Below are positions 46,017-60,200 of a stretch of 64,000 bases of DNA, piece by piece. Both the position numbers and the translations under genes were made by a program. The notes below the pieces were generated by a model. The model did not search any database. It had not been told where the DNA came from and saw only the letters and a list, made by a program, of their open reading frames with translations. The DNA is from Chamaea fasciata (lineage: Eukaryota; Chordata; Aves; Passeriformes; Sylviidae): NCBI GenBank assembly GCA_029207755.1, contig JARCOQ010000012.1:18525740-18589739 (forward strand), read 5' to 3'. How positions within the stretch are numbered: position 1 is the stretch's first letter; each line of letters begins with the position of its first letter.

Positions 46017-49000
46017 GTAAAGACCTCGGTGTTGCCAGGCTCGCTGCCTGGTTCTGTTCACTGCATGCACCTGTGAGGAATGTTTCAGCGCAAAGTACGA
46101 TTTATTATATATTCGCCACTGATGAATAATTCAGTTTCTGATTTATACAGTAACTTCACTGGGGTTCTGCAGAAAAAAAAGGCCTGTACAATTTATATAT
46201 TATTTAGAGAGTCTATTCATTTTCTCTCTCAACATCTTCTGTGCTCTGCTGATACGTTTGAAGCACCTGTTGGCGTGCTGGCCTAGATTATTTCCAGCTG
46301 TACCAGGAAACTCATCTCTTTCAGGTTTAAGGGGAAGAAAGGTTTTTCTTCCTCGAGGAGAAAGAATGGTTTTACTGCTGTGGGACTAATGGATGTTTCT
46401 GTTGGGCAGCCAGAATCCTGACCTCAGTGGTAGCTGTGTGCCCCAGCAGTCAGTTCCTTTGGGCAGTGCCTGGCTGACCCACTCTGGCTGCTGCAGCTGC
46501 AGACTGGATGAAATTCCTGTGTGTTTAAATGTAGTGCCTTGTGCTGGACAGGTTGGTGACGTGGCTGGCAAGGTTTATGTAGATCTGGCCGGTACTATCC
46601 CAGGATAGACTCCAGATATGCCGAATTAGGAATAGATGTGGCACGAGATGGTATCTGTGTATGACAAGGAGTGTCTTTATTGTTTGCCTGGCTGCCAGTC
46701 CTGCAGGGAGCTGGCGGAAGGATGGGGACCCTGGGCAGCGTGGAAGGCACTGCTCTCTGAAGGGTTAAAGCACATTCATGGGAGCAGGACGTTGAGAGGT
46801 TGCTGATTTTGATTTACAGTTATGGTCACTAAACAGTCCAGCTTTTTACCACTGAGGCTGCGCACGGTCCAGAGGGTGAGTTCCAGAGGCTGAGTGTGAG
46901 TTTGGGGCAGGTGTGGCTGTGCTGGGCTGGGGTGCCCCGTGCTCTGTTGGCTCTAAAGCAAACCAAAGCCCAGATTTTGTTGCCAGAGGTTTTGCTACCT
47001 GCATGGCCAGAATTCCATAAGAGAGAGATTTTTTTTTTTCTTTTTTGGTATGACAACCAGTGTAAAGAGCTAGTTTCATTGGAAGATTTTTCTTTTAAAA
47101 GAACTAAGGGGTTTTGCAGATTTGGCAGGTTCCCAAGCAGTAAATGACATTTATGGAGACACCTTGAAATGCCTCTAATATCATAAAGCATATGGCTGTG
47201 ATTTCATTCCAAGGAAGGGGAGCTGCTGAAATTCTCTTGGAAAAAAGCCCAATTATTAAAATATGTATATTTTATGGTCAGACCAAAACAATATGATTTT
47301 TTTGGACAGGGTTTAATAAAGTCTTTGTGGTAGTACTTTAATCATAGAGAAGAAATATGTTTAGTGAAGAGACATTTATGATGGAGAAACATACAAATGG
47401 TTCACAGTATTAAAAAATACAGTGAAGATTCAGCGGTTGTAATAGAGTGACACATCTGTTTCCACAGTTTAAAATATTGCTGCTATTTTTAAAATATGCC
47501 CCACATCAAACTTACTTAATAAAAGCTTCAGTTATGGAAGCTTTGGGAGAATATATATAAATTCACAGATTTTATTTCAAGAGAGTAGCGTACTGAACCA
47601 AAATATTTTTTTCCTGCTTGATAAATAACAAAGGCACATTTCTTCATATTTTGAAAGTACAAAACTGACCAGGGCTTTCATGCTGCCTGATGTTTTGCTG
47701 TGTGCTGTGTTTTGTTTATATTGCTATGTTATCTCAGAAGGCTTGAATGCTTTTTCAGCTGCTCAAACTTCAGTTCTCACTGAAGTGAGAGCTTCCAGGA
47801 TGAAACCTGTAGATGACATCATTTTTATGCCAAAAGATGACCATTCACCAGCATCCCAAGTAGGACATATTGCTCGATGCATTATGAGACAGGGTGAAGG
47901 CTATATCTTAATTTATTATTATTTTTTTAATATAATTGTTTTTGCTGCAGTGCTGCATGGTGGATTTAGTTGTAAGCCCCTCATTGAGTATTTTGCCTGG
48001 TTGAGGCAAAGTACTTGCAGTTATTCCCGTGGGATGGTTGGAGCTCCTGATGCTGCTTCCCTGCCCTGTTGTGTGTCTTCCATATGGCACAGACTGGCTT
48101 TCCAGTGTGGCTGGGAGAGGATTCCCAGGTCTCTCATGGGGCAGGAGGAAGGAGATAACTCTTCTGAGCAAAATATCTGGAAGTAATGCCAGGGCACTGC
48201 TGGCTTCTGCTCAGAGGCAGCACAGAGAGGCACGGCCACGCTGATCCTCATGCAGAGCTTTCTGGATTATTTTGGACAGCATGTTAAACTCTTGGTTTGA
48301 GCGTGAGTTGAAAAGCTTCAAATCCAAGAAATCACACAAATGTATACATTGTATTTCAGCAAAACGTACAAGTATATGCTGAAATGCTTTGCTTAATCTT
48401 AGCTGCAGTCGCATAAAATTTCACTCACTGAAATTGAAAACTGTGGGAATAAACTTCCTTTTTATTTGTTTTACAATTTGTATTGCTTTCTCTGTGCTCC
48501 CAGATCCCAAAGAGCTTTTAGCTTGTAGGCTTTTTAGCATATACTGTACTTGGATTTTTAAGGACACCTGGATTGTGAGCCTGTGTATAAACTCAACCCG
48601 GGTGTGCATGCACAGAAACATCACGTGCTGATGGAAAACAGGAAAAAATAAATCCCCAAGTCGTGTTTAAACTTCCTCAGTATTTTGAGGAGGTCCAGTC
48701 CTACTCAGTCCTGAGCTAATCCAATTCATGCTGAGTTCAGTGAGAGGAAGGAGCTCCCAGGAGCTGGAGCCCAGCAGGAGCAGTGTAGGTATGAGCAGTT
48801 GCCCATTTTGCTGGGCTGTCACCCCTCTGGTGTGACACAAATGACACCTGACAGCAGCAGCGTGGCACATCCCTCCCTGGGACTCTGCCCACTGGGCTGG
48901 CTCTGCCTGGCTGGGCCAGGTTCTGTGTGTGCTTGGCTCTGCTTTGGGGAGGGAAGGAGGGAAGGGACCCCACTGGGAAATCGTACTCAAGTCAGTGAAT

Positions 49001-52000
49001 GGCCGCTAATGTGAGGCCAGAGGCCAAACCTTGCATTTCAGAGATCCCAGAGTTGTTTCAGAACAACTTTGACAAAGTCTTTGATGTTGTTTGTATTAGT
49101 GCAGCTGCTGTGATCAGAGCATTTGTCCATTGATTAAATTTGCATAAGTAAAGGGTGCCAGATTAGGCATTAAAGGGGGTAGGCTGTCCTCTTTCCCGGA
49201 AATTTTTATGGCCTACATAAATTCTCTTAAGAGGTGAAAACTTGAGCAGCTCCCAAGTGGTATGACAAAGGAGAGGAGAGGTAAACAGCCACTGTCAGAG
49301 GTGGTTTCTGAACCACTCACACGCACCCACTACTCTTGCACACCTTTCCAGCTGGCTTTTTGAATTAAGCCACGTACAGGGGAAAAAAAGCTGGCCTTCC
49401 GGAGGGTGAAAGTAAAGGGAAGTGAGAAACAAAAATAAATGGTGATCAACAGCTGCATAATGATGGTGGTCTCAAATAGTATTAGTGTTATTCCCACATC
49501 CTCTACCTGCTTGTGGCCACTTTCCGTGCTTACCCAGAATTGTCATTGAAGTTGACAGGCTTCGAAGGTACGGGGAGGTTGATGATGTCTTACCTGGGTC
49601 TGAGGCTCAATTTCAGTAGTTTCAGCAAATTCTCCTATTTAAACTCGGAATTCTTGTAGTTCTGAATTACAGGTTAAAAAAAAAAAACAACCCACCAAAA
49701 AACCTCTCATGAATTCTAGTGACTCTTACCATCAACATTTTGCTTCTATAGTGACTGGATAAGTAGAGAAATTATTCATCTTTGTAGCATTTGCTCTGGA
49801 AATTTCATTCCTGTTTTCACCCAGAGGACCTCTAAAACAGCCCTTTCACACGTTGACACTTGAATGTGGATTTATGTGACAGATTGTAAAGGCCTCAAAA
49901 CCTCTAGCACATCTACAAAGTAAGTTGCAAATTGTATTTATCCAACAGAGTGAGACAATTTTTACATTTAGGAAACAAACCTGCAGCGGAAGTCCAAGCT
50001 CCTTCCGTGCAGTCAGGAATACCCAAAGGCATTGCCAGATCCCCCAGTCTTATCCCCTGAACTCTGGCAGACATCTCATTGACTTCAAGCAGAAAAGAAG
50101 TAGAACCTCCAAATCCCTGTAGACCACAGCAACCCCCAGCTTCTTGATTTCACTGGAAATTTTGATACCACTTGGAATTTTTGTTAGAAAGCAGAACAGG
50201 GTTTTTCATCAGAAGCCTGTCCTTTCCGCAGTCCTGAATAATGTTTTTATCTCGGAGAATTGCTGTGAGCTCTCTCCGAGTTGTGCTGCTGTACGAGGTA
50301 AATATATTTACCTTCCATTCTTGGATAGTTTGTATCTGTGTGTAACCCTCTGTTAAAGATATTCCATTTGCTGTAAAGGCTCATGCTTTCTGTGGCTTTA
50401 CTTATGCCAGAGGGGAGCAGGAATGATTTCTGTGGAAGTGCTGCAGTCCAGGTGGGAACAGTGAGTGCACAGAGAGCCTCCCTGATGGTTTGCAGCCAAA
50501 CTCCTGGGGGTTTTTGGGAGCTCTGCTCCCAGCCTTTCCCCTTGGGAGGATGGAGCTCCCTGGCCCTGTGCCCCCTGATCTCAGCTTTTGGCACTGCGCT
50601 CTACCTCCCCATCCCTGGAGCCTGTGCCCTCCGAGGAAAACCAGCGCAGGTTTCATTATTTGTTTCAGGAACTAATGACCTCTCCACAGGGCACTGGTTT
50701 TCCCGGCAGGTCCCTGCCTCACTTTGCTCTGAACCCATGGACTTTCTTGGTGATTTACAGAGGAGTCCCCCTAAAGCGTGTGTCTTCTCCTCTGGATGTT
50801 TCTTGTCAAAACACATTGTCATTCTTCTGACCCGCCCTTGGACAAGCTCTCCCACCAAGTGACCTGATTCTAGCCACTCTCTAGGTATCTTTGGGTTTTA
50901 GTTCACCTGCCTTTTCCTCCAGCACCTCCATCTCTGGTTCTTGGAGCTCAGCACTGACCCCTGAGATCTGCTCCAAGTTTGAGCACCCCTCTGTTCCCTG
51001 ATGGAACATGATTCCTGACCCTGTACAGCAGGATACAGTGGTTTCCTAGCTCAGACACACCTCCTGAGGTCGACAGGACAGATTTTCCACGTCGTGGAAA
51101 GGGGCTCTCTACTGGGCCCCGCTCTGCACTTCTTGGGAGAAAGCAGGGAAAATCTTAATTTGGATATATTTCGTACATATAATTCTCTGGATTTTGGCAG
51201 AGCTGAGAACGTCTCATATGTCTTCCTCATGGTATTCAGTGTCAGTCTTACAATAATTTCTTTGCTAATTTTCCATCAAATCTCTGTATTATTGAGGTTA
51301 TTGCCTGAAGACAACGTGCAATTAGCAAATTTTGTCACTTACCCCACGCTGGCAGTTAGGGTGTAAATCAGCGATTAACCAAGGCCTCTGCTCCAGACAG
51401 GTTAAGTGGGGTGAAGGCCAGATCTGTTCCTCAGCAGTGAGTGTTGGTGAAAGCACAGCGCCGCTGAGGGGAGGATCCCCATCTGGAGCAGCCTTGGTTC
51501 TCATGGGACAGCAGAGCCTCCTGCCAGCCCCGTGCTGCTGCAGCCCTGCCCCACTGCAGGCACTCACATTCCTCCGGACTCAGGTGTCTCCCAGGTCTCT
51601 CCGTGCCCCATCACTCCGTGCTGCTCGCCCCCAGCGGCTGTGCAGTGTCTGCTCCCTCCCCAGGCCCTCGGCCCCCCAGGCCCTTCGAGGCACAGTGCAG
51701 GACGCAGGGGCCCATTTCGGCCTCTGCAAGGCACTGTTCCCCTGGGTCAGCTGTGGGGTGCCCTGTTTGTGGGGTGGCACGGGCCCTGGCAGTCCCAGCT
51801 GGGAGCTGTGTGTTCCCCAAAGGCAGTTCAGGGTCACGTCCAGCACCCCGCGTTCCGGCAAAGCGCTACAGAACGTGCCCGCATGTGAGCTGCAGCACAA
51901 AGCTCATTAATTTTAATAGCTATTGTGAACTTCACCCATCCACAGACTTCTAAGCAAAGCACCTCGAGAGGCTGGAGCAAGTGTTCTCCCTGCACGTTAA

Positions 52001-53931
52001 GGATGCTCTGAAGGGCAGATGTGGGCACGGGGCAGGGGCAGTGCCACAGCAGCGTGGCAGCTGTGCAGCCAGGGCTGAGCCTGCCAGGGCTCTCCCTCTC
52101 TCAGGAAACTGGGTGTATGCTGCAGATGAGAACAAGTAAAGGAGCCAAAACCCAGAGGTTTTGGTTATATGCTGTGCTTTTTCGGAATTAACATATGAAT
52201 TCTTAGGGAGATTAACATGGTTTTTGAATTCGTATCATGCGCTTGAGATTCAGAGATAAATCTTTTGAGTTTTTCTTACCTGGTCATTGAGCAGATGTCT
52301 CTCTGGTTTCTAAGGGAACTTTGACCAGCAGAACCCAAAAAATAAAAACCCAAAGGAGGGCCTTTCTCCCTTTGCACCCTCTGCTTCCCCCCAGCCTGCC
52401 TGTGGATGTTGTACTTAATAAAGCAGGAGCTGGAGCAAGCCAAGGGTCTCTCTTTGCCAGTCTGCTTTGTCAGGGGGTGTAAGCTGAACTTGTGTGTCCC
52501 CATCTGCTGAGCCAGTTCATTACAGGTGCTGCATGGCCAAGGTCACACGTGTCCTTGCAGCACTTTGATAAGCTCTGGGAAAGGTGTGAAGTGTTTGTTC
52601 CCAAAGGCATTGGTCCTACAGCATGGTGTGTTGCTGCTTGGACACATCCAGCACGGCTCCCGAGCAGGGGGAGGACTGACCAGAGCTGCTACAGCTTGAG
52701 CTGCACTGGTCCCAGGTGCCAGAGGAGGTGTACCTGGCTTGGTGTCTCTGGAAAATAAGAATAATCTGTAACAGAGATGTATTTACAGCTGGGAATGATG
52801 GTGTTGAATACTTGTCTCTGTCTGTCACTGGCTGGACGAAGCCCTGGCTGCGGTGTCTGTCAGAGCTCGTGGAGGAAGCACGCTGTGATGGCAGATTTCC
52901 TTGTGTTCCCTCTTGTTGCACAGCTGGAGCAGTAGCTTTGGTGGTAAAGGGAAATAATCCCTGTAACCCTAACCCCGCATCCCACTGATTTAGGGAGATG
53001 GGAAGGAAGGAATTGATATGGAAACCGATTCTTCAGACTTGTTTGTGTCCACATCTCCAGGATCTCCTACTAACTGGCATGTAGGGAGCCACAGCAGAGC
53101 TGAGCTGTCTGCTGTGATGAAGGTGTTTACTCCTTCCTGGACTTGATAACCACTGCCTTGCCCAGCACAGCCACAGACTGGGAACTGCCCACAGGCTCTG
53201 GAGAGGAAAGCAGAGTTTTGCCTTTGGGGAGTGCAAATCTTGCTGTAATTGGGTGCTGAGTTTGGGTCCTGTCGATGAATGAATTATTTGTGTGTTTACT
53301 TGGAGAAGTTGAAATGTTCAAGAAAATACTGCCTAGCTGGTCTCTGATGAACTTTTTTTTTTCAGAAATTATTTTTTCTCTCAACATTTGCAGCCTGGGT
53401 TGTGTGGAGTTCTAGGTATAAGTGGGTATTATGGGGGTAGGAAGGGGCAGACCAAGCTCCTTACGTGGAGGAGCAGGTAGCAAATCACCCCTCGGAGGAC
53501 TTAGAGAATTAGCATGGTTGTGGTGCTGTGCCTGGCACAGGTTGTTCAAAACCTCTGAATTTGAGAAAATGGCACCGTCCTACCCAGACAGCAGCTTCCC
53601 TGCCTCAGCTGGTCAAAAGGGAGAGCAGGGCTGTCCATGCAGCTGGTGCTGCCAGGCTGTGGGCAGGAGGGAAGGCACTCGTGGCCTCGGAGGGCAGTCC
53701 AGAAGATGAGCATGGAATGGTGGTCCAGTGCCTTCGGTGCAAACCCCAGCTGACCTTGCCTTGTTTTCTGCTTTTCCCTTTCATGTTTTGCAATGATAAC
53801 ACGACTGTAGCTAAGTTACACTTCCCACATCAGTAATTCCCACCCTTCCTGCTTACAACAGGTTGAAAACTAGTCTGGTTTACTAAAACACACAAAGAGA
53901 AGCCAGCAGACAAGGAGACCAAAATTTCAAC

Positions 53932-53953
53932 TTTTTTTTTTTTTTTTTTTTTT
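53932..53953 (+). repeat. Poly(T) tract, 22 nt
   Basis: An uninterrupted run of 22 T in the KCTD15 intron. Confidence 0.95.
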
Positions 53954-54235
53954 ACATTTAGCACTCTGTGTTTATCTCAGTTTCTTATTGGTCACATATG
54001 GTTTGTCATTTCTTTTGTTGCTACTTTTGCTTACCACTTACCTGAAAGGGCCTTTTGGTGCCAGCAGCATAATTTAAGTATTCTTCAGCAGTCAGTTTCA
54101 GGAGGGTAAGAGGAAAAGCATTAGCAGCGTATTTTGAGAAGCCACTCCCACAGGATGCTGTGGAAGTAGCTGCCTCTTCCTTTTAGGTGCTGCAAGTGGA
54201 GGCTCTTCCCTGCTCAGCAGTGTGGTGTAAAGTAC

Positions 54236-54273
54236 TGTAAAGATGCTGCACTATGAAATGCAGCATCTTTACA
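54236..54273. repeat. Perfect 15-bp inverted repeat (hairpin)
   Basis: Arms TGTAAAGATGCTGCA and TGCAGCATCTTTACA are exact reverse complements around an 8-base loop (ctatgaaa). Pairing stops immediately outside, so this is shorter than a microRNA precursor. It could be a structured RNA element, a dyad binding site or a chance or replication-slip product. Confidence 0.85.
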
Positions 54274-57200
54274 CTTGAAACAAAGGGGGATCTCCTTTAT
54301 TGATTGCTGCTTCATGTGCTGTGCATCCAGCTCCCTCATGGCATGCAGAGGAGTTATGTAAAGACTCAGGTTCAGTAGCTTTGTACTGGAAATCGTGTCC
54401 TGAGGTCACAGCTCAGCACAGCACCACTGGGGCTGACGAGGCCTTACCCCTTCCTAGCTGGTCTTTGAACACACATCGCTGGTGTTTGTCTTCTGATTCA
54501 TAAACTTTTGATTTATAAAGACCCTGCAATGGCAAGTAGACCTATTGTGCTTAGGGGGATATTTCATGAACTACTTAGGAAGTTTATAAAACAGACTCCC
54601 TAGATTATGGAGCAAGGGGGTATCTGTTTTGTAAGGAACATGTTATGAAATGAATTTGTCTCTAGGCCTAACTTAATTATTTTAATGATCCCACTGGTGG
54701 TTGTTGTAGGTGTCGTTCTGTGTGCATATTGTGACCTACATGCTTGTGATCATTTGTGAAATCTAAAGATTTAAAAATACATTGGACCTTATTATTTCCT
54801 TACCTCCTTCCACTGAAATAAATGGAGGTGGTTTGGATGTTGGTATGTTGGGCCAGGTCTCTCTTCCAGTGAAGTCAATGAGAGTTTTACTGTAAGCTTA
54901 AATGAAAAGAAAGCAAGTCCTATTGTTTTAGAAAATGCGCCAGTTAATAGACCTGGCCAAAATAATCCTTAGTGTGACCCTGTTGTCCTGTGTGGAGTTA
55001 AAACAGGGCTGGAGCTGGGGAGCTGCATGGTCAGGAGTTACCTGAGCACTGCAGTCAGATGCTGCTGCTGGGTGTCCACAGTGCTCGGTCTCAAAGACTT
55101 CTGAGGGTGTAAAACCAACAGTCAAGTGAGCAAGAAGTGTCCTGCCCTTAGGGGTGCATGCACAAACCTCTCCTGGCCTTCCCAAAGACATCACTCCGCT
55201 GGTTTTGAAGGAGTTCCTTTAAATTTGTATCTGTATAACTGAAATCAGAATTAATCTATTCATGGGTTAATGAAATCTTTAAGAACAAAGTGCATATTTA
55301 AATAGAAGAAATATGCAGGCATGCAAACACAGGATTCACATGTGGAAGCAGAAGGGAAGCTGGATCTCTGGAGCACAGAGCAACAAGCTGGTGTGGAGGA
55401 TGCTGGGCGGGAGCTGGTGCAGGCTGTGCCCTGTGCTGCTCTTACCCCCAGGAACGTGGCTAAGTTTTTGTGATGTGAAATGTAATAAATTGATGAGCAT
55501 GGCTAGGCCTTGCAGTGCCTCAGCTTGTTCCCTTGTGCTGTCCTGAGGTTAAATGCATGATCTGATGGCAGGGACAGGTATTGTCAGTCACTGTCATTGC
55601 TGCTGTAACTCCACTGATACAGAATTACACCAGGTTGGTGGCTTTCCTAACCCAGACCTACAGCTGGGAGAAGCTGCAGAGCTGGAATTAAACTGCAGAG
55701 TTAGAAACTCACTTCTCCATGCTCTGTCCACCCAACTGCCTACTCCTTCATCTCAGCTGCTGTGATTAGCACGTACTTCATTCTTTTGATGCTTAAAAAT
55801 GAAATGGCTACTGTAAAAACTTTACGGGGTTTGTTTTTACCTGTGTTGCTCTCACTTGAAACTCTGCCAGGCAGGACAGCTCTTAGCTTCACAAGAATGC
55901 TTGATTGTGTTCCTTCCTGATGCAGGCACTGAGAACTGCCTGTCTGTCAGCTGGGCGCCAGGGCACAGAGGCAGAGCACAGGAATTTGGTGTTCACCTGT
56001 ACTGTGTTAAATTGACTCTACTGCAGTATGGGATGTGTTCAAAGGCCAAAATTGCTGCTTTTTTGTCTGCTGAGGATCACATAAAGCAAAACCTGGGAGG
56101 AGTCCTGCAACAGGGTGCTGGGAAGTTATTATGCAGCATTTAGACCATTCCTCTTGGTCAGACTCAGAAGGGATCAGTGGCAAGCACTGGAAACTGAGAT
56201 TTTCACCGTAAAGCTGAAACACTGGAGGAATCCCAGTGCACAGGGCAGGCTCCTGTTTCACCTCCCTCCTAATGGAGTGCAGATGCTGCCAGTGCTGCAG
56301 GTAATCTGTTTAGATCTGGGAGGTGCTTTGGCAGCAGCAAATCTCTCTCTTGAGAAAGTGGACAATGAAAACCAGGGACTCGCTTTAAGCTCTTTGGTGT
56401 CATACTGTGTTAGGCCAACAATTTGTACCAGTGCAATTTACACCAAAGGCTGCAGCTTTGGCATTTGGGGAATGTGGTGTGCAGGCTGCTGCCTGAACTC
56501 TGCCCTTGCAGAGCTCACAGGCAGTTCCACGGGCAGGTTTGACTCGTGGAACTCCATGGGAACCAGTTCATGACAGTGGAGAAACTGGGTCCTCTGCTTG
56601 TGCCAGGGTTGTCTTGGAGGGAGCAAGGGCTGAATTTTGGCCAGTAGTACATAAGATTGCTGTTGAATGAGAAAAAAAACCTCAATGGCTGCTTTTTAGT
56701 CTTACAGAGGGGGGATAATAAAGCTTGGAGTTAATACCAGTTTCAAACATATTTCTTCTTTGTTTCACATCCAGTTGTATTCTGTTTGCAGGCACGTGGG
56801 TTAAAATGGGGGCCTGCTGCTGCTTCCAATTAAATCAGAGGATGTTTTGGCCTTGACTTTGCTGGAACCAGAATCAAACCCATGACCAGAGTATTGTATT
56901 TAAGAATGAACTCTCAAAGTCACACAAGAAAGTCAGGTTCAGCTTTCAGTAGGTCATCAGAATTTAACAGTTAACAGATTACTTATTATTTGAAAGTTTT
57001 TGATAAGCTTAATGTTGTAGGGCAGGTGTCCTCTGTGCAGCAGGTGTATTGCTGTCTCCTTCCTGGGTGTGGGTTCCTTCTCTACAGCCCCTAGACAGGA
57101 GCTCCTTTTTTTGGGAACATGACTGTGGGGATGGACTGTGGTGGTGCATTGTTTCCTTTCTGTCCCTGCTCTCCTGCTGCAGAAGTGAAAACCCGGCTGG

Positions 57201-60200
57201 AAATTCCTCTTTGTTTCGCCTCATTTGCCAATGGCTCGGGCTCAGCAGCAAAAAACTTAAACAAACCTTCCTGCTTGGTGTGGCTCTGTGGGCTTTGGGG
57301 TTTGTTTTCTCTTTGAAATAGCTTTTTAACAAGTTTTTCTTGATGTATGCAGTTTCTTTAAATGAACAGCCAGGAAAAATACATTGGTTGCAGCTTAATC
57401 GAAAGTTAGAATAAACATTATTCGTTCATCATTTGAAGCATGATAATAGAATGTGGATGGAGAGAGCTGGATGCAACTTCTCAATCATACACATGTTTGT
57501 AGAGAAACAGGACCAGTGACAGATCCTGTAACTTCTGCAGTGCCTGCTCCAGAGCAGGGGCTGATGTGAGCTGTGCTGTACTGTCCTGCAGCAGTTTTCA
57601 TGCTGGGACTGGGCAAAATCAGTGGAGTTTACTCAGTGGAGGACACAAGGATGGGCTGCAGAAACAGCAAATGGAGCAAGAATGAATTATTGTCAGCAAC
57701 AGGAGAGCCGCACCAGCTGAGTGGGTCAGCATACCAAGGAAATGTCTGAGCAGCAGGGGCAGCTGCTTGTAGGCAGAAAGCTGATTTATCAGTACCCAGA
57801 GACTGGAATCATTCCTGTTCCCAGCACTGGGGATGCCAGTGGAGCGCAGGCCACTGTGGGCACCAAGGGTCACTGGGTGTCCCTGCTCAGCCCAGGTGAT
57901 GCAGAGTCCTGGGCAGCCTGTGTCTGGGAACTATTTCCTGTGAGTCTGGAAATAAAGGAGATAATGAGAGGAAAAAAAACTGCTCAGTTTTCGTATGTCT
58001 GGGATTAGAAGTGAAGGTCTGTGGTTCCAGCAGGTTAGACGTTCTAGCTGTGACCGTGAGCAGTGCGTACCAAAGTCAGTGTCTTGGTTGTCACCGTTTG
58101 TGCTTTATAAAAGGTTGTGAAGCCCTTGAGTCAGTGAAAGCCCTCTTCCTCTTGCTGAAACGTGCTGGTTTCACAGCACCCACACATGCAAAAGATGTGG
58201 AGGGCCAGACTCACACTCTGAAAGGGAAATGAGTTCCATTTGAAATTTTCCCTGCCTTCGCTGAGTCTCAGCGGGAGTTTCACTCTTGACTTCAGCGAGG
58301 GAGCATTTAGCCCATTTGTATTATAATGTAACCAGTGTCTGCATGTTTCCAACCTCCCAGCATGGCCAGTTGTGCTGGGGTGTTGGGGATGGAAGTCATG
58401 CCCAGGTGTAGTCAGATTGAAAACCTTAGTAAAATACTGGGTTCTCCTCCACTTGGAGTTACAGGAAGAGGGTGAGCAGCAAGAGAGCTGGTGTTTGATG
58501 CAGCTACCCAGGGCCCTTGTGGCACCGTGATTAGGGGAAAGGGATGGTTAAAGGAATAGCAAGAGAAGACTTGTACAGGCAGGAATGTTTTATTTGAAAT
58601 TGGTCTCTTCTCATGTGTTAACAACTTAATTTTCTTGAGTGCCTGCAACTCCCACAGAGTGAGCTCCAGCACAGTTCATGCAGGATTGGGACCTTTGGAA
58701 AACTGGGGAACACTTTGCAAAACTAAGATGCTAGTGTTGAATTTTGGTTTAAATTAAAGAATTTTTGTTCTGAGTCGATTTTCATGACCAATATTTAGTG
58801 TCAATTATGTGTTGAGAAAATATGAGAGGCCCAGAATCCTCACAGGCCTCAAATCAGAGCAGCAGGAACAATGGCATAATAGAGGATACAATATAAATTT
58901 ATAGTAATGTTTTTTATCTTCCCCAACAATTTAGGCAAAAGTTCAGTTAGAATGAAGTAAAAGGCCCAAGGAGAGAAAAAAACAGCCTGAATGTTATACT
59001 GAAAAAAATCAATAGCACCCAAAATCCGGCTCACATGCTTCTTTAACTTCAAGTCCACAATTTAAAATCAAGAGGGGAATTCCCGGCTAGATGGATATTA
59101 CCTACGGTGCAGCAACTTCTGTGTAGTCACTGGATCTCGGTGTATTTCATTGCAAGAATAATGTTCAGCTCCTACCCTAAACACGTCCTGTGTTTTGAAG
59201 GCTCATAGTGTCTTGTAGTATTATTTGGTTACTTTTGTTAAAGTTATGCGAGTCAGCCAGACTCTGCTGTTCTCCCTCTCCCCACACAGTTGTGCTTGGT
59301 GGGAGCAGGGGTGGCAGAGCTGGCCTGTCTGGCACTACAGTAACAGCTCCATGTGGGATTGGGATGGATCCTCACCCCTGACGTGGTCAGAGCCCTGCTC
59401 TGCTCATGGTTACTCCAGAGCAGCCCAGCCAGACAATGAGAATCGGACGGTTAAGCATCATAAATCATGGGAGGCTCTTTGTCACTGTCCCTGGTGCAAA
59501 AGATGAGCAAGCCGTGTCGGTGGCAGGTGGGGAACTTGCAATGAAGAAATCCACATTGTGCCTGTATTTGAGAGTTACCTTTTTTTTCCCTTTTTGAACA
59601 CAGCAAATGCTTTTCATCGGTGATGAGTTAAATAGGTGCGGTGGGGTGCTGATGTGTGTGGAGCAAAAGGTCTGTGTCCTCTGTGTGTGTATCTGCTGCC
59701 CTTACCTATGGATGTAGGCATGTGCCAAATGAAATTAAAGGAGTCGTGATACAGCAATTAACATGCTAGACATGTTTGTTAAGTGAAGTATTTTAATAGC
59801 TGCTAACACACTAAAACCGACAAACTCTTGAATAAGGCAGACTGGAATCATCAGCCTGAAGAAGGGCAGTGTCCTGCCTCCATTGCTCTGCTCCTGTTGG
59901 TGACCCACAGGGAGAAACTGGCTGCTGAGGAATTGGGGATAAGTGACCGGTGCTGATGGGCCTGATTCCACCAGCAGGTGGAGGGTTGAGGGTTAATTCC
60001 TTTGTGAACCTGGTGAGAATGAAAAGCTTGGAAAGGAAAGCTTGCAGGAATCTCAATTCCCTTAGTATTTGGTGTGCTCACTGTAATTGTTTGACCACTC
60101 CTCCTCCTCCCTGTTGGGATGTGTGGCTGAAGGGTTACAGGGCCAGAGTGGCTCTTGACTAGAAAGAGAATTTTTTCATTCAGGAAAAGACACAGGCTTT

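Noticed and set aside
52960..52980. Interstitial telomere repeat (ctgtaaccctaacccc)
   Set aside because: Only about two imperfect CCCTAA units are present, within chance expectation.
56865..56900. Another tRNA/SINE remnant (minus-strand GGTCATGGGTTTGATTCTGG)
   Set aside because: Only a B-box/T-arm-like stretch is visible; no A-box or tail could be found, so it may be chance.
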